Shown one piece after another: positions 42,577-51,877 of a DNA stretch of 64,000 bases; the stretch's first letter is position 1; each line of letters opens with the position of its first letter. The stretch is from positions 1 to 64,000 of the forward strand of contig NZ_LR027859.1 of assembly GCF_900607235.1 (NCBI RefSeq), read 5' to 3'. Position numbers and translations under genes: made by a program. The notes under the pieces were generated by a model. It was not told the DNA's origin and did no database searches. It saw only the letters and a program-made list of their open reading frames with translations. The stretch comes from Olivibacter jilunii. Its GTDB lineage: Bacteria; Bacteroidota; Bacteroidia; Sphingobacteriales; Sphingobacteriaceae.

Positions 42577-42972
42577 TTAATAATCTATTTTCTTTGGATT
42601 GATATATTCCAGCAAAGGGACTTTAAGAAAATCTTTGTCATTGTCAGCAATTAAGGTGAGCCCGTTAACAATAGCTGTAGCGGCAATAAGGGCATCAGGC
42701 AACTTCAACTTATAAGCCTTCCTAATTCTTATCGTTTCTGCAACAATACGCTCATCAACTCCCAATATTGTAGAGCTGTTAACAAATTGGTGGAACGTTT
42801 CAATGTCTGAGGGATTTTCAGGAGACCATACTAACAATTCAATTTCTGTAATAAAGGATATTACACATTCTCCATCTATTATCTCATCGATCATTTCCAA
42901 TGAAGCATCTGGAAATGTACCGTTGAGGTACTTAATTACGGCTGATGTATCAATTAGGTATCTCTTCGCCAT
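42577..42972 (-). CDS. VapC-type PIN-domain toxin
   Basis: 131 aa. PIN-domain acidic residues are in YLIDTSAVIKYLNG (D8), FITEIELLVW (E), PDALIAATAIVNGLTLIADN (D) and DKDF (D). This is the layout of VapC ribonucleases, which cut tRNA or mRNA when freed from antitoxin. It overlaps the upstream antitoxin gene by 19 bp. As a toxin-antitoxin pair it would stabilise the ICE. Confidence 0.9.
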   Translation of the reverse strand: MAKRYLIDTSAVIKYLNGTFPDASLEMIDEIIDGECVISFITEIELLVWSPENPSDIETFHQFVNSSTILGVDERIVAETIRIRKAYKLKLPDALIAATAIVNGLTLIADNDKDFLKVPLLEYINPKKIDY

Positions 42973-43154
42973 TCGTTACGCAATTTCTCCAATTGTGTAT
43001 CTATTTTATTTTCGCTCATAGGAGTTTGAATTTTCTTCCTTAACGAAGATAACTTGACGGGGCTTTTCATCATCTTTATCAGATTTAACTCTTCAAGCTC
43101 TTTCAATAAGCGATAAGCTTTTTGATTCGTCAACTCTATTACTATTCGTTCCAT
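42954..43154 (-). CDS. VapB-like antitoxin
   Basis: 66 aa. The N-terminal part (IVIELTNQKAYRLLKELEEL) and the charged C-terminal helix (NKIDTQLEKLRNEWRRDT) fit small antitoxins paired with PIN toxins. No clear SpoVT/AbrB or ribbon-helix-helix family is assigned by eye. It starts 28 bp past the 23-bp hairpin terminator and overlaps the toxin gene, so the two are translated together. Confidence 0.8.
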   Translation of the reverse strand: MERIVIELTNQKAYRLLKELEELNLIKMMKSPVKLSSLRKKIQTPMSENKIDTQLEKLRNEWRRDT

Positions 43155-43182
43155 ATAACAAATTTACGCATAAGTGGTGGAA

Positions 43183-43232
43183 AAAGAAAGATTAACGCGA
43201 TGCTTTAACAAGCATCGCGTTAATCTTTCTTT
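43183..43232 (-). terminator. 23-bp perfect hairpin, strong (bidirectional) terminator
   Basis: Arms 43183-43205 and 43210-43232 are exact reverse complements with a TAAC loop; the minus-strand end reads CTTTCTTTTT. It follows the stop of the third XRE gene by 6 bp and insulates the toxin-antitoxin pair. The arms are unusually long and perfect for a terminator. Confidence 0.88.
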
Positions 43233-43238
43233 ATTGTT

Positions 43239-43607
43239 TCAATTATTCCTCGTTTGCACGCGTGCTTGTAGACGATTTGCATCCCGTTTACTTTTATCGA
43301 CCTGTTCCTCTAAATTCTTGATCTGGTCAGAAGAGCAACCTTGGTACATTATGTTCACTCCCTGATTACCATCATAATTGTTAAAGTGGTTTGTATAAGT
43401 GGCCTTTTCTTGATAGTTGAGTATATATTCTGGGGCTACTCCGAAAATCTCCGATAGCTCGTAAAGTCTTGACACTGTAACGTCTGCAACATTATTTTCT
43501 ATATTACTATACGCTTTAACTGTTATACCGAGAGCCTTTGCTACATCCTCTTTGTGCAAGCCTTTTTCCTTTTCTCGGATTTCTTTAATATTCTCTCCAA
43601 TCTTCAT
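43239..43607 (-). CDS. XRE-family regulator, tandem copy 3
   Basis: 122 aa: HTH from residue 1 (MKIGENIKEIREKEKGLHKE, ALGITVKAYSNIENNVADVT), then YELSEIFGVAPEYILNY, and a tail with YDGNQGVNIMYQG followed by a short coiled coil (LEEQVDKSKRDANRLQARV). It is homologous along its length to the two genes upstream, at 43619 and 44028, with 11 and 10-bp gaps. Known members of the family bind operators as dimers; the tail may multimerise or bind a ligand. Confidence 0.85.
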   Translation of the reverse strand: MKIGENIKEIREKEKGLHKEDVAKALGITVKAYSNIENNVADVTVSRLYELSEIFGVAPEYILNYQEKATYTNHFNNYDGNQGVNIMYQGCSSDQIKNLEEQVDKSKRDANRLQARVQTRNN

Positions 43608-43618
43608 ATCTTAAATAT

Positions 43619-44017
43619 TTAAAATTCTATATTATTGTTTTTCAATAGTGCTTCAAGTAAAGAGATTCGTTTCCGTTCGCTTTCTAGCAATTCCTCTTGT
43701 AATTTAAGGATTTTCTTATTGTTTTCGGACTCTACATTTGTTCCGCCTTGATGCATAATATTAGTCCCCTTATTGCCGCTTTTGTTGTGAAAATAATTAT
43801 AGAATTCTTTCTTCGATTGCTTATAGTTCAGGATATATTCTGGACTACATTCAAATATTGAAGCAATCTCTTCCAGTCTAGTTAAACTGATATCTGTAAC
43901 ATTATTCTCAATGTTCCCATATGCCCTTTCGGAGATATTTAACCTATCGGCCATATAGCTCCTTTTAAAGTTTTTTTCGGTCTCTCTAATTTCTCTTATA
44001 TTATCGCCAACTTTCAT
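43619..44017 (-). CDS. XRE-family regulator, tandem copy 2
   Basis: 132 aa: VGDNIREIRETEKNFKRSYM, LNISERAYGNIENNVTDISL, LEEIASIFECSPEYILNY, then NKSGNKGTNIMHQGG and a coiled coil (ILKLQEELLESERKRISLLE). Same plan as the flanking XRE genes; the tail motif NxGxNIMxQG is the most constant element outside the HTH. Target and ligand unknown. Confidence 0.85.
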   Translation of the reverse strand: MKVGDNIREIRETEKNFKRSYMADRLNISERAYGNIENNVTDISLTRLEEIASIFECSPEYILNYKQSKKEFYNYFHNKSGNKGTNIMHQGGTNVESENNKKILKLQEELLESERKRISLLEALLKNNNIEF

Positions 44018-44027
44018 GTTAAAAGGT

Positions 44028-44411
44028 TCAAAAATCTATTGGTATATTGTTTTCGCGCAACAACTTTTCAAGCTTGGGTATCCTTTTTAGCTCTTCACTA
44101 TACAACTCTTTGTATGCTTTCCTTACTTCTTTTTGATCAATTCCCTGAATCTTAATATTTGTTCCCGAATTATCACTATGATTAAAAAAATAATTTTTTA
44201 TTCCGTTGGTCGGTTCGTTAAGCTGAAGTAATTCTACAGGAGTTAAAGACAAAACACTACAAATTGCGTCCAACATACTTAAAGTTATGTCAACATCATC
44301 ATTTTCAATTGATTTGTATTCATCAACACTAATTTTCAATTCGTCGGCCATAAACTCTTCAGTATACTTGTGAGCTCTTCGGATCTCAATGATGTTTTTC
44401 CCTATTTTCAT
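44028..44411 (-). CDS. XRE-family regulator, tandem copy 1
   Basis: 127 aa from the ATG at 44411 (the frame is open to 44462 but only from an unlikely start). MKIGKNIIEIRRAHKYTEEF, LKISVDEYKSIENDDVDITL and LDAICSVLSLTPVELLQL are the HTH; the tail has HSDNSGTNIKIQG and a charged helix (YSEELKRIPKLEKLLRENN). It is the most divergent of the three and the first gene of the operon, divergent from the 77-aa gene at 44584. Confidence 0.83.
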   Translation of the reverse strand: MKIGKNIIEIRRAHKYTEEFMADELKISVDEYKSIENDDVDITLSMLDAICSVLSLTPVELLQLNEPTNGIKNYFFNHSDNSGTNIKIQGIDQKEVRKAYKELYSEELKRIPKLEKLLRENNIPIDF

Positions 44412-44583
44412 TTTATAAATTTTTACGATCGTAAATATAGTAAAACTTCCACAGAAGAACAAATACTTCTAAATAAACTTCCGTACAAATTCATCTTTCT
44501 GAACTACAACATCAATTACTAGAAGCGATTTTCTCTAATTTTCATCACATTTGTTTTTTCTTTGCTGTTCCTAACAATAGATT

Positions 44584-44817
44584 ATGAAAAAGAAAAAGAC
44601 ACCAAAATCAATCCAAACCATTTTAGAAAAGGTTCTAAAGGGTTACCGTCTATCTAAGCTTTTTTCATATCAATCCTTTAAATTTCGTCCGATAGTAATA
44701 CTAACTGATGAAGAAATCACTGTCAATAACTCGAATTTCAATCTAACGATTCAATGTGCTGCGGAAAAAAGCACTAAAAAGGACCTATACAAGAATCTCA
44801 TTAAATCTCCTGTTTAG
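44584..44817 (+). CDS. Hypothetical 77-aa protein
   Basis: Begins MKKKKTPKSIQTILEKVLKG and is basic and soluble, with a beta-like middle (FKFRPIVILTDEEITVNNSN). It is divergent from the XRE operon across about 170 bp. No family recognised. It may be a control target of the XRE proteins, or a remnant. Confidence 0.45.
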   Translation: MKKKKTPKSIQTILEKVLKGYRLSKLFSYQSFKFRPIVILTDEEITVNNSNFNLTIQCAAEKSTKKDLYKNLIKSPV

Positions 44818-45125
44818 CCCCTTTCCCCTTCTTTCCAAAAAGAAGTTCAACCTAATTTTTAACCAAACCGTAATCACAGAAAATGAATTTAACGCTCATA
44901 AGGGCTTTGCTGTGCCCAAAAGGCGAGCTATCGGCTTTCGGCAATCGGCTATCAGCTAAATCCCTGTTCAAGAAAAAAAGTACTAATAAAAGAAATATCA
45001 CCTATCTCCACGCTACTGTCCGTCCCCATTTTTTGGGACGAACGACCGTGTGCAGGGACGAACGACATAAAATTATTGCAAATGGCACTCTAGGGATTAT
45101 TAACAGATGTTTCCCTAAGCTAGAC
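44818..45125. other. Region upstream of susC with short repeats
   Basis: 308 bp with an open frame in phase with susC but no coding character. It contains ATCGGCTTTCGGCAATCGGC near 44930 and two copies of GGGACGAACGAC at about 45036 and 45056. No promoter can be picked with confidence. Confidence 0.4.
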
Positions 45126-48100
45126 ATGAAGCCCAATTTGGCCAAAGTGGCCTTGCGCGGCCTTAATCCTTATAGCTCATACCTTAAACCTTACACCATA
45201 TACCTTATAACCTTAAAGATTTTGTTCTGTGTTTGTTTGGCACACGCCCGGCAGTCCTCCTCCACGGAGGCTGCCACCGGCGTGGCTTTGCAGCAAATAA
45301 CGCTGAAGGGTAATGTATTGTCAGCGGTTAATGGCGAACCGCTTGAAGGAGCCACCGTACGTACCGAAATCACCTCTATAAAGACTGATCAGAAAGGGAA
45401 TTTCACTGTCATAACCAAAAAGAACAAGGGAACATTTACGGCCACCTATTTGGGTTATCAAACCAAGGAAATTCAGTACGATATTTCTACCAGCCAGTAC
45501 TATACCGTAAAACTTGATCCACAGCAAAATACCCTAGATGAAACCGTCGTAATTGCTTATGGACAAACTACCAAACGCTTCAACACCGGTAGTGTTGGGC
45601 GTATAACCGCAGCAGAAATTTCAAGGCAACCGGTTGCCAATCCTATAGCTGCGTTACAGGGGAGAATTCCGGGAGTAGAGATAACACAACAGAGCGGACG
45701 TACGGGATCAAATTTTAATGTTCTTATCCGTGGAAGAAGTTCCATCGACAACGGCAACGAGCCATTATATATTGTAGACGGGGTACCTTGGTTGAGTAAT
45801 AGTATAGGCCAGATAACGGTTACGGGAGGTTCAAGCAGTCCATTCAATAACTTAAATCCGAACGATATAGAAAGTATAGAAGTGTTAAAAGATGCGGATG
45901 CAACTGCTATTTACGGTTCACGAGGAGCTAACGGTGTTATTTTAATTACCACAAAGAAAGGAAGCGTCGGAAAAACCGAAGTTGATGTTAATGTATATAA
46001 CGGATTTAATAAGGTCGCAAATATTGTTCCTTTAATGAATACCGAAGAATATCTGAATATGCGGAGGGAAGCATTGAAAAACGACAACATTACACCTACG
46101 GTTACAAATGCACCTGATCTTCTGCAATACGATCAAAATACATTTACAGATTGGACGGATCTCTTGATCGGAAGTAGCTCAAATGTCACCAATGGTCAAA
46201 TTACGTTATCCGGTGGAACCGGCGAAACGAATTTTAGGCTCTCGGGAGGATTTCGATCGGAGGGAAACGTATATCCTGGCGAAGAACTAAATAGGCGCTA
46301 TAGTGGTCAGTTAAACCTTAATCACAGTACAAATGACAAAAAGTTCCTGGCAGTTATGAGTGTCGGTTATTCCAACGACAACAATAATATTCTACCATTC
46401 GATCTGACTTCCGGGATATATTCTACTCCTAATTTAAAGCCTTTTGAAGATGATGGTACCATGCTTTATGGAAACTCTCCTTTTTCGATGACCTTACATC
46501 ATTATAATCAATTACAAACCAATCTTATTACAAACATCAACTTATCATACTCACTTTTTAAAAGCGTAACCTTACGATTAAATAATGGATATACAAAAAC
46601 AGATAATGATCAAATAGAGGTTACTCCTTTAGCTGCATTTGGGAATAATTCTACAAGAACAAGCGGCGAATCCCGTTTTTCAAATTCAGCATTTAGCAGC
46701 TGGATTTTAGAGCCCCAACTTTCATATCGGAAGACTTTCAGCGATCATGCCTTTGACATTTTGTTCGGAGGTACGTGGCAACAGGAATCTCTTAAAGGAA
46801 CGAGAATCAATGCAACTGATTACAGCAGTGAAGAACTTCTATATACTACCACTGGAGCGGCATCAATTACCGCAAGTGAACAATACAGCTTATATAAATA
46901 TCAGGCAGTCTTCGGAAGAATAAACTACCAATTTAAAAATCGTTATTTAATTAACCTGACAGGCAGAAGGGATGGATCGTCGCGATTTGGACCAGGGAAA
47001 CAATTTGCAAACTTTGGAGCGCTCGGAATCGCATGGATATTCTCTGATGAGCATTTTATAAAAAACAAATTGCCAAAAATGAGCTTTGGAAAAGTGCGTG
47101 CAAGCTTTGGCACTACCGGTAACGATAAAATCGGTGATTATCAATTTTTGGACACGTATGGAGGAGTTGCCTATCCTTACGATGGTGTTAGCGGGTTAAA
47201 GCCACAACGCCTATACAATCCAGATTACGGTTGGGAGAGCAATCGCAAACTTGAATTTTCTGCCGATTTGGGTTTTTTCGATAACAAAATTTTGTTTTCA
47301 GCAGGATGGTTCAGAAACAGAAGCGGTAATCAACTTTTGCAATATTCCCTTCCAACACAAACAGGCTTTACCGGAGTTACAAGAAATTTACCGGCGTTAG
47401 TGGAAAATAGGGGATGGGAAATAGAGTTGAACACCATAAACCTTGCGAACACGGCAATAAAATGGAACACAGCATTCAACATAACCATTGCGGGTAATAA
47501 GCTGTTAGATTTTCCAAATCTTGAAAAATCTAGTTATGCAAGCCAATATTCCATAGGTGAATCGTTGAACATTATGAAGGTTTATCCATACTTGGGTGTA
47601 GATCCAATGACCGGCCTTTGGAGTGTGGATTTAAACGCCGGCAGATCAGTCGTCAAGGATTTAAGCACAAAATTTTACGGCGGACTAAATAATCAATGGC
47701 AATACGGTCGATTTCAATTGGATGTATTTATTCAGTTTGTGAAAAAGAATGCAAGAAATTATCTCTCCAGTTTACCGGCAACAGCCGGTATTCAGGGAGC
47801 CAACATGCCAAAACTGTTTGAATCGCGATGGCAAAATCCCGGCGATATTACCGATGTACAAAGGTTCGGCACCGTTGCACCCGCGACAACAGCGAGGACA
47901 AACTTCCTGATTTCAGAAGGGGCATTTGCGGACGCATCTTTTTTACGGCTAAAGAATATATCCTTAAGCTATTCACTTCCCGCATCGGTGACCAATAGAG
48001 TAAAAATGAAACTAGTAAGGTTTTATCTACAGGGACAAAACCTCCTAACCATTACAGGCTATAAAGGCAATGATCCCGAAGTAACTAATATGACGGTATT

Positions 48101-48146
48101 ACCACCATTACGGACCGTTACTCTGGGAACACAAATTACCTTTTAG
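45126..48146 (+). CDS. SusC/RagA-type TonB-linked outer-membrane protein
   Basis: About 1006 aa from the ATG at 45126, which is followed by a hydrophobic signal (YTIYLITLKILFCVCLAHA). CarboxypepD-like domain (LSAVNGEPLEGATVRTEITS), then the SusC plug signature PIAALQGRIPGVEITQQSG, LIRGRSSIDNGNEPLYIVDG, IESIEVLKDADATAIYGSRG and ANGVILITTKKG. The barrel ends in PPLRTVTLGTQITF. It forms a nutrient or peptide transporter with the SusD at 48167. An upstream in-frame stretch to 44883 is not coding-like. Confidence 0.92.
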   Translation: MKPNLAKVALRGLNPYSSYLKPYTIYLITLKILFCVCLAHARQSSSTEAATGVALQQITLKGNVLSAVNGEPLEGATVRTEITSIKTDQKGNFTVITKKNKGTFTATYLGYQTKEIQYDISTSQYYTVKLDPQQNTLDETVVIAYGQTTKRFNTGSVGRITAAEISRQPVANPIAALQGRIPGVEITQQSGRTGSNFNVLIRGRSSIDNGNEPLYIVDGVPWLSNSIGQITVTGGSSSPFNNLNPNDIESIEVLKDADATAIYGSRGANGVILITTKKGSVGKTEVDVNVYNGFNKVANIVPLMNTEEYLNMRREALKNDNITPTVTNAPDLLQYDQNTFTDWTDLLIGSSSNVTNGQITLSGGTGETNFRLSGGFRSEGNVYPGEELNRRYSGQLNLNHSTNDKKFLAVMSVGYSNDNNNILPFDLTSGIYSTPNLKPFEDDGTMLYGNSPFSMTLHHYNQLQTNLITNINLSYSLFKSVTLRLNNGYTKTDNDQIEVTPLAAFGNNSTRTSGESRFSNSAFSSWILEPQLSYRKTFSDHAFDILFGGTWQQESLKGTRINATDYSSEELLYTTTGAASITASEQYSLYKYQAVFGRINYQFKNRYLINLTGRRDGSSRFGPGKQFANFGALGIAWIFSDEHFIKNKLPKMSFGKVRASFGTTGNDKIGDYQFLDTYGGVAYPYDGVSGLKPQRLYNPDYGWESNRKLEFSADLGFFDNKILFSAGWFRNRSGNQLLQYSLPTQTGFTGVTRNLPALVENRGWEIELNTINLANTAIKWNTAFNITIAGNKLLDFPNLEKSSYASQYSIGESLNIMKVYPYLGVDPMTGLWSVDLNAGRSVVKDLSTKFYGGLNNQWQYGRFQLDVFIQFVKKNARNYLSSLPATAGIQGANMPKLFESRWQNPGDITDVQRFGTVAPATTARTNFLISEGAFADASFLRLKNISLSYSLPASVTNRVKMKLVRFYLQGQNLLTITGYKGNDPEVTNMTVLPPLRTVTLGTQITF

Positions 48147-48166
48147 GCATCAATAAACTAAAAATA

Positions 48167-49483
48167 ATGAAAAGCATATACTTATTTATGATCTTGATTT
48201 ATCTGGCATCCTGCAAAAAATTTGTTGAGGTCGATATGCCACCCAATCAGTTATTTTCCGAGAATGTCTTTAATGATAAAACTTCGGCAAACGCCGCATT
48301 TTCCGGTATATACAGTGAGTTATCTACTATAACGCACCCATTAAACGCAGATATACAGATCGCAGCGTCTATGTACAGCGGTATTTTAGAATATACAAAA
48401 TCTGAACAGAGCTATCTCGATTTTGGAAATAAGGCGATCCAGATCAATAACTCAATCGTAGGTAGTATGTGGACCGCTACATACCAAACGATTTATCAGG
48501 TCAATTTGGCAATACAAAAACTCCAGGCTTCTTCTTTGGAGTTATCGTTGAAAAATCAATTATTGGGAGAAGCTAAGTTCATTAGGGCATTCTGCTACTT
48601 CTATTTTGTAAGTCTATACGGTGGTGTTCCATTAATTACGGAAAATGCATATGAAAATAATGCAGGAGAAGCTCGTGCTATACCTGCAGCAATACATGAA
48701 CAGATTTTAGCAGATTTAACAGATGCTATCGAATTGCTTGCGGATATCCGAGGCGAGGGTGAGAAAATCAGGCCCGATTATTTCTCTGCTTGCGCTCTGT
48801 TATCTAAAGTGTATCTATCCGTTGGAAATTGGCAGAAAGCTTTTGACTTCGCATCTTTAGTTATTGACCAGGGAGAATACGAGCTGGAACAAGATTTGCG
48901 CAATGTGTTCGCAAAGGAAAGTAAAGAAACGATTTGGCAACTAAAGCCATCATTTCCTTTTTACAACACCAACATCGGTCGAATTTTAACGCCTTCTTTA
49001 ACAAATAACACGATTCCTAATTTCTGCTTAAGTGACCAATACATACGGTCATTTTTACCTGAAGACAAGAGATTTAAGGAATGGATTGGAAATAAAACCG
49101 TCGAAGAAAGGTCTTTCGCATTTCCTTATAAATACAAAGTACAGTCAGGAGGAAATCTGACAGAATATCAAGTGATATTCAGATTGGCCGAAATATATCT
49201 GATCCGGTCGGAGGCGGCTGTGAATCTTGGGAATTTTGAAGAAGCGCTGCAGGATATCAATAAAATAAGAGATCGTGCCGATCTGCCCCCTGTCGTTAAT
49301 GAAATTTCGAAGACACATCTTATTGATATTCTCACTACGGAGGTACGTCATGAATTATTTACGGAATGGGCGAATGAATGGCTTGTTGAAAAGAGGCTTA
49401 ATGATACTTCCATAAAGCTATGGCCGATTCCCTTAGCTCAGTTGGAGCTAAATCCAAATCTTGAACAAAATAATGGCTATTAA
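48167..49483 (+). CDS. SusD/RagB-family nutrient-binding lipoprotein
   Basis: 438 aa with lipobox LASCKKFVEVDMPPNQL. SusD features follow: FIRAFCYFYFVSLYGGVPLI, LLSKVYLSVGNWQKAFDFAS, and in the C-terminal part VIFRLAEIYLIRSEAAVNLG and INKIRDRADLPPV. It partners the SusC upstream (20-bp gap). Length is at the short end of the family. The substrate cannot be read from the sequence. Confidence 0.93.
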   Translation: MKSIYLFMILIYLASCKKFVEVDMPPNQLFSENVFNDKTSANAAFSGIYSELSTITHPLNADIQIAASMYSGILEYTKSEQSYLDFGNKAIQINNSIVGSMWTATYQTIYQVNLAIQKLQASSLELSLKNQLLGEAKFIRAFCYFYFVSLYGGVPLITENAYENNAGEARAIPAAIHEQILADLTDAIELLADIRGEGEKIRPDYFSACALLSKVYLSVGNWQKAFDFASLVIDQGEYELEQDLRNVFAKESKETIWQLKPSFPFYNTNIGRILTPSLTNNTIPNFCLSDQYIRSFLPEDKRFKEWIGNKTVEERSFAFPYKYKVQSGGNLTEYQVIFRLAEIYLIRSEAAVNLGNFEEALQDINKIRDRADLPPVVNEISKTHLIDILTTEVRHELFTEWANEWLVEKRLNDTSIKLWPIPLAQLELNPNLEQNNGY

Positions 49484-49484
49484 A

Positions 49485-50849
49485 ATGAAAATCAGATTTT
49501 ATTTGAGTGTATTTACTATCATATTATTTAGCATGAACGGTGCCTATGCCCAATCCATGGATATTAAGGAACTAAAGGTAAATGACACTATACCCAGCGA
49601 GTTGCTACTAGGCACGCCAAAGGATAGAACTGAACCGATCAAATTTTCGGACATTAAAAGAAAACTTATAGTGATAGACTTTTGGGCAAGCTACTGTCAA
49701 CCCTGTATCAATGCCCTTCCTAAATTTCAAAAACTTCAACATATTTTTAGAGATGAAGTGCAGTTCTTAATCGTTACACATGAAGACGAAAATCGGGTAG
49801 AAGGCTTACTGAGACGATCAGAAATTACAAAAGAGATTGACTTTTCCATACCATTTTTGGTTCGGGATACCATACTGAGAAAATTGTTCCCACATCAGGT
49901 AATACCGCATGAAGTAATTATTGACTCCTCGGGTATCATTAAAGCCATTACATATGAATCGGAAATCACGGAAAAAAACATTCGCTTAGCTCTATACACC
50001 GATAAAATCAATGTAGCTTCCAAGAATGATTTTCAAGCTAATATCGATTCCATAAAATCGGACGAGCCTGAAATATGGTTATCTAGCCTACAGTTGGGAG
50101 GAAATGGTAGGGGCAGTGTAAAACACTATCGGAATAACGAATACATAAAATCCATAAGCTTGGAATTTACTCCGATAAATTTGTTTTATAAAGTTTATTC
50201 CTATTTCAAACTTGGTCAATTAGCTCCGCTGAATGTGAAAAGGGTTTTGGTACAGGTGAACGATTCTGCAAATTTTAAGAGATATGCAAATAGAGATTTA
50301 CGTCCATTACCTTTCTTTCCGAGCCGATTTCCATACTTACATTACAACAATCGTCAAGAATACGATAATGATAACACATATATCTACAAACTCCATGTAC
50401 CTTATGGAACAGCAGATTCTAGTATTTTCCGTGTTGCGATGGAAGATTTAAATCGTTATTTCCCGATTAAGGGAAAGGTTGAAAAACGAAAGGTACCAGT
50501 GTGGGTTATCCGCCGGAATAATAAACAACCGATAAAACCTTCAGACGGCGATAGCTCCAGATTAATACTTACAAATACGGAGATCGGCATTGTAAATAAG
50601 CCAATAGACGACATTTTCTTTTTACTGACCCGTTTTGTAAACGCTGATCCATTCATAAATGAAACTGGCCTGAAATATCCCATAGATCTTGTAGTAAATT
50701 TCAAAAACTCTAAGCTGCGAGATCCAAAAAATGGACTCGTTAACAATAGTCCTTTGGATAGCGAAATACTAAAAAACACGCTTGAGGACAAAGGATTGAC
50801 AATGGTTCGGGAATATCGGGAAGTCGACTTATTAATCGTTAGTGACTAG
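49485..50849 (+). CDS. TlpA-type thioredoxin fused to a DUF3738-like domain
   Basis: 454 aa. Signal peptide (YLSVFTIILFSMNGAYAQ), then a thioredoxin fold of TlpA/ResA type with active site WASYCQPCINALP (CxxC, here C-Q-P-C). Residues about 200-450 resemble the TIGR03435/DUF3738 domain (NETGLKYPIDLVVNF and LKNTLEDKGLTMVREYREVD). It follows susD with a 1-bp gap; upstream in-frame starts at 49461 and 49473 overlap susD. A redox protein next to a SusCD transporter and MauE hints at handling of Cys-containing peptides. Confidence 0.85.
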   Translation: MKIRFYLSVFTIILFSMNGAYAQSMDIKELKVNDTIPSELLLGTPKDRTEPIKFSDIKRKLIVIDFWASYCQPCINALPKFQKLQHIFRDEVQFLIVTHEDENRVEGLLRRSEITKEIDFSIPFLVRDTILRKLFPHQVIPHEVIIDSSGIIKAITYESEITEKNIRLALYTDKINVASKNDFQANIDSIKSDEPEIWLSSLQLGGNGRGSVKHYRNNEYIKSISLEFTPINLFYKVYSYFKLGQLAPLNVKRVLVQVNDSANFKRYANRDLRPLPFFPSRFPYLHYNNRQEYDNDNTYIYKLHVPYGTADSSIFRVAMEDLNRYFPIKGKVEKRKVPVWVIRRNNKQPIKPSDGDSSRLILTNTEIGIVNKPIDDIFFLLTRFVNADPFINETGLKYPIDLVVNFKNSKLRDPKNGLVNNSPLDSEILKNTLEDKGLTMVREYREVDLLIVSD

Positions 50850-51867
50850 TTAGGCGATTTAATCCCCGTATTCTGGAGATTAGTACGATATTATCATAAT
50901 ACAGCGCCGCTATAACGCCTTTATTATAAGCTAAGCTTTTGAAAATCTTGTTATTATGTAAAGGGAGATAAAAGCTCCCTTTATATTTTTCATTCATGAA
51001 ATCGTAAATATCAACTGGCACATTTTTCAAATATTTCTGTCTCTCTTCATTGTCTGCTTTCAAGTTGGAACAGACAAAAATTAAATTTTTATAGATACAG
51101 CTTTTTTTGTTCGTTACCAGCAATGGTTTTCGACGATCCATATCGGGATTATACTTGATTGTATCAATAGTGTTCAGTGTTTTTTTTCTATGCAGAGTAG
51201 TGTCAAAAATTACAATGTTGTTGTTATAATAGTGCATATAGATACAGAGGCCAAATGCCTCGGCATAGTGCAGCTGACCATCTGTACTTAGTCCGCTATT
51301 ATTGCTTTTGAAAGTAATATCATGCTCCCATTGCGAAATCGGATCATTTGTATTGATATACCTAAATCTCATATCCTTGGTATTACGAGAATACTGCCTG
51401 ATCACGAAGGAGTGTCGGGAAATTCTTAGCGCATATGAAAAAGGGTTATCTGTTATTCTTTTTTGGGATAGTGGTTCAAGCTCGAAAATAGATGCAAGTT
51501 TTTTTGCAAAAAGGGTGACATCATCGCAATTTCCGCTCATTGAATAAGAGAATGTACTACCTATTATTGCCTTAAGAGAATCAGATAAGTTCCATTGTAA
51601 TGTCTCTGTCCTGAGAGCACTAAGATGCAGGACTTTTATGATGCCCGGTGAATCAGTTGAAAAAAGTATCTTCGAATCATCAAAATATATTATTTCTCTT
51701 AAAGGACTGCCGAAGTTTATCCTTTTTGGGTCCTGTAACTCTATATCTAAAAATTTTCTAAAAAAACCGTTGCTGCGCTTATTTGGAAAATCGGTGTTTT
51801 CCCAGAGTAGGAAAACAAGGCTGAGACCAAGCAAGATTGCAGCAACGATTTTAAGAACAATTGTCAT
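50839..51867 (-). CDS. Hypothetical membrane-anchored protein
   Basis: 342 aa. An N-terminal hydrophobic helix (IVLKIVAAILLGLSLVFLLW) anchors a beta-rich periplasmic domain (IIYFDDSKILFSTDSPGIIK, HYNNNIVIFDTTLHRKKT and IKSLAYNKGVIAALYYDNIV), which looks like a beta-propeller-type repeat. It is the distal gene of the minus-strand mauE - DUF6520 - 342-aa operon and converges with the thioredoxin gene with an 11-bp overlap of the ends. Family not recognised. Confidence 0.7.
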   Translation of the reverse strand: MTIVLKIVAAILLGLSLVFLLWENTDFPNKRSNGFFRKFLDIELQDPKRINFGSPLREIIYFDDSKILFSTDSPGIIKVLHLSALRTETLQWNLSDSLKAIIGSTFSYSMSGNCDDVTLFAKKLASIFELEPLSQKRITDNPFSYALRISRHSFVIRQYSRNTKDMRFRYINTNDPISQWEHDITFKSNNSGLSTDGQLHYAEAFGLCIYMHYYNNNIVIFDTTLHRKKTLNTIDTIKYNPDMDRRKPLLVTNKKSCIYKNLIFVCSNLKADNEERQKYLKNVPVDIYDFMNEKYKGSFYLPLHNNKIFKSLAYNKGVIAALYYDNIVLISRIRGLNRLTSH

Positions 51868-51877
51868 GGCTGACTAA

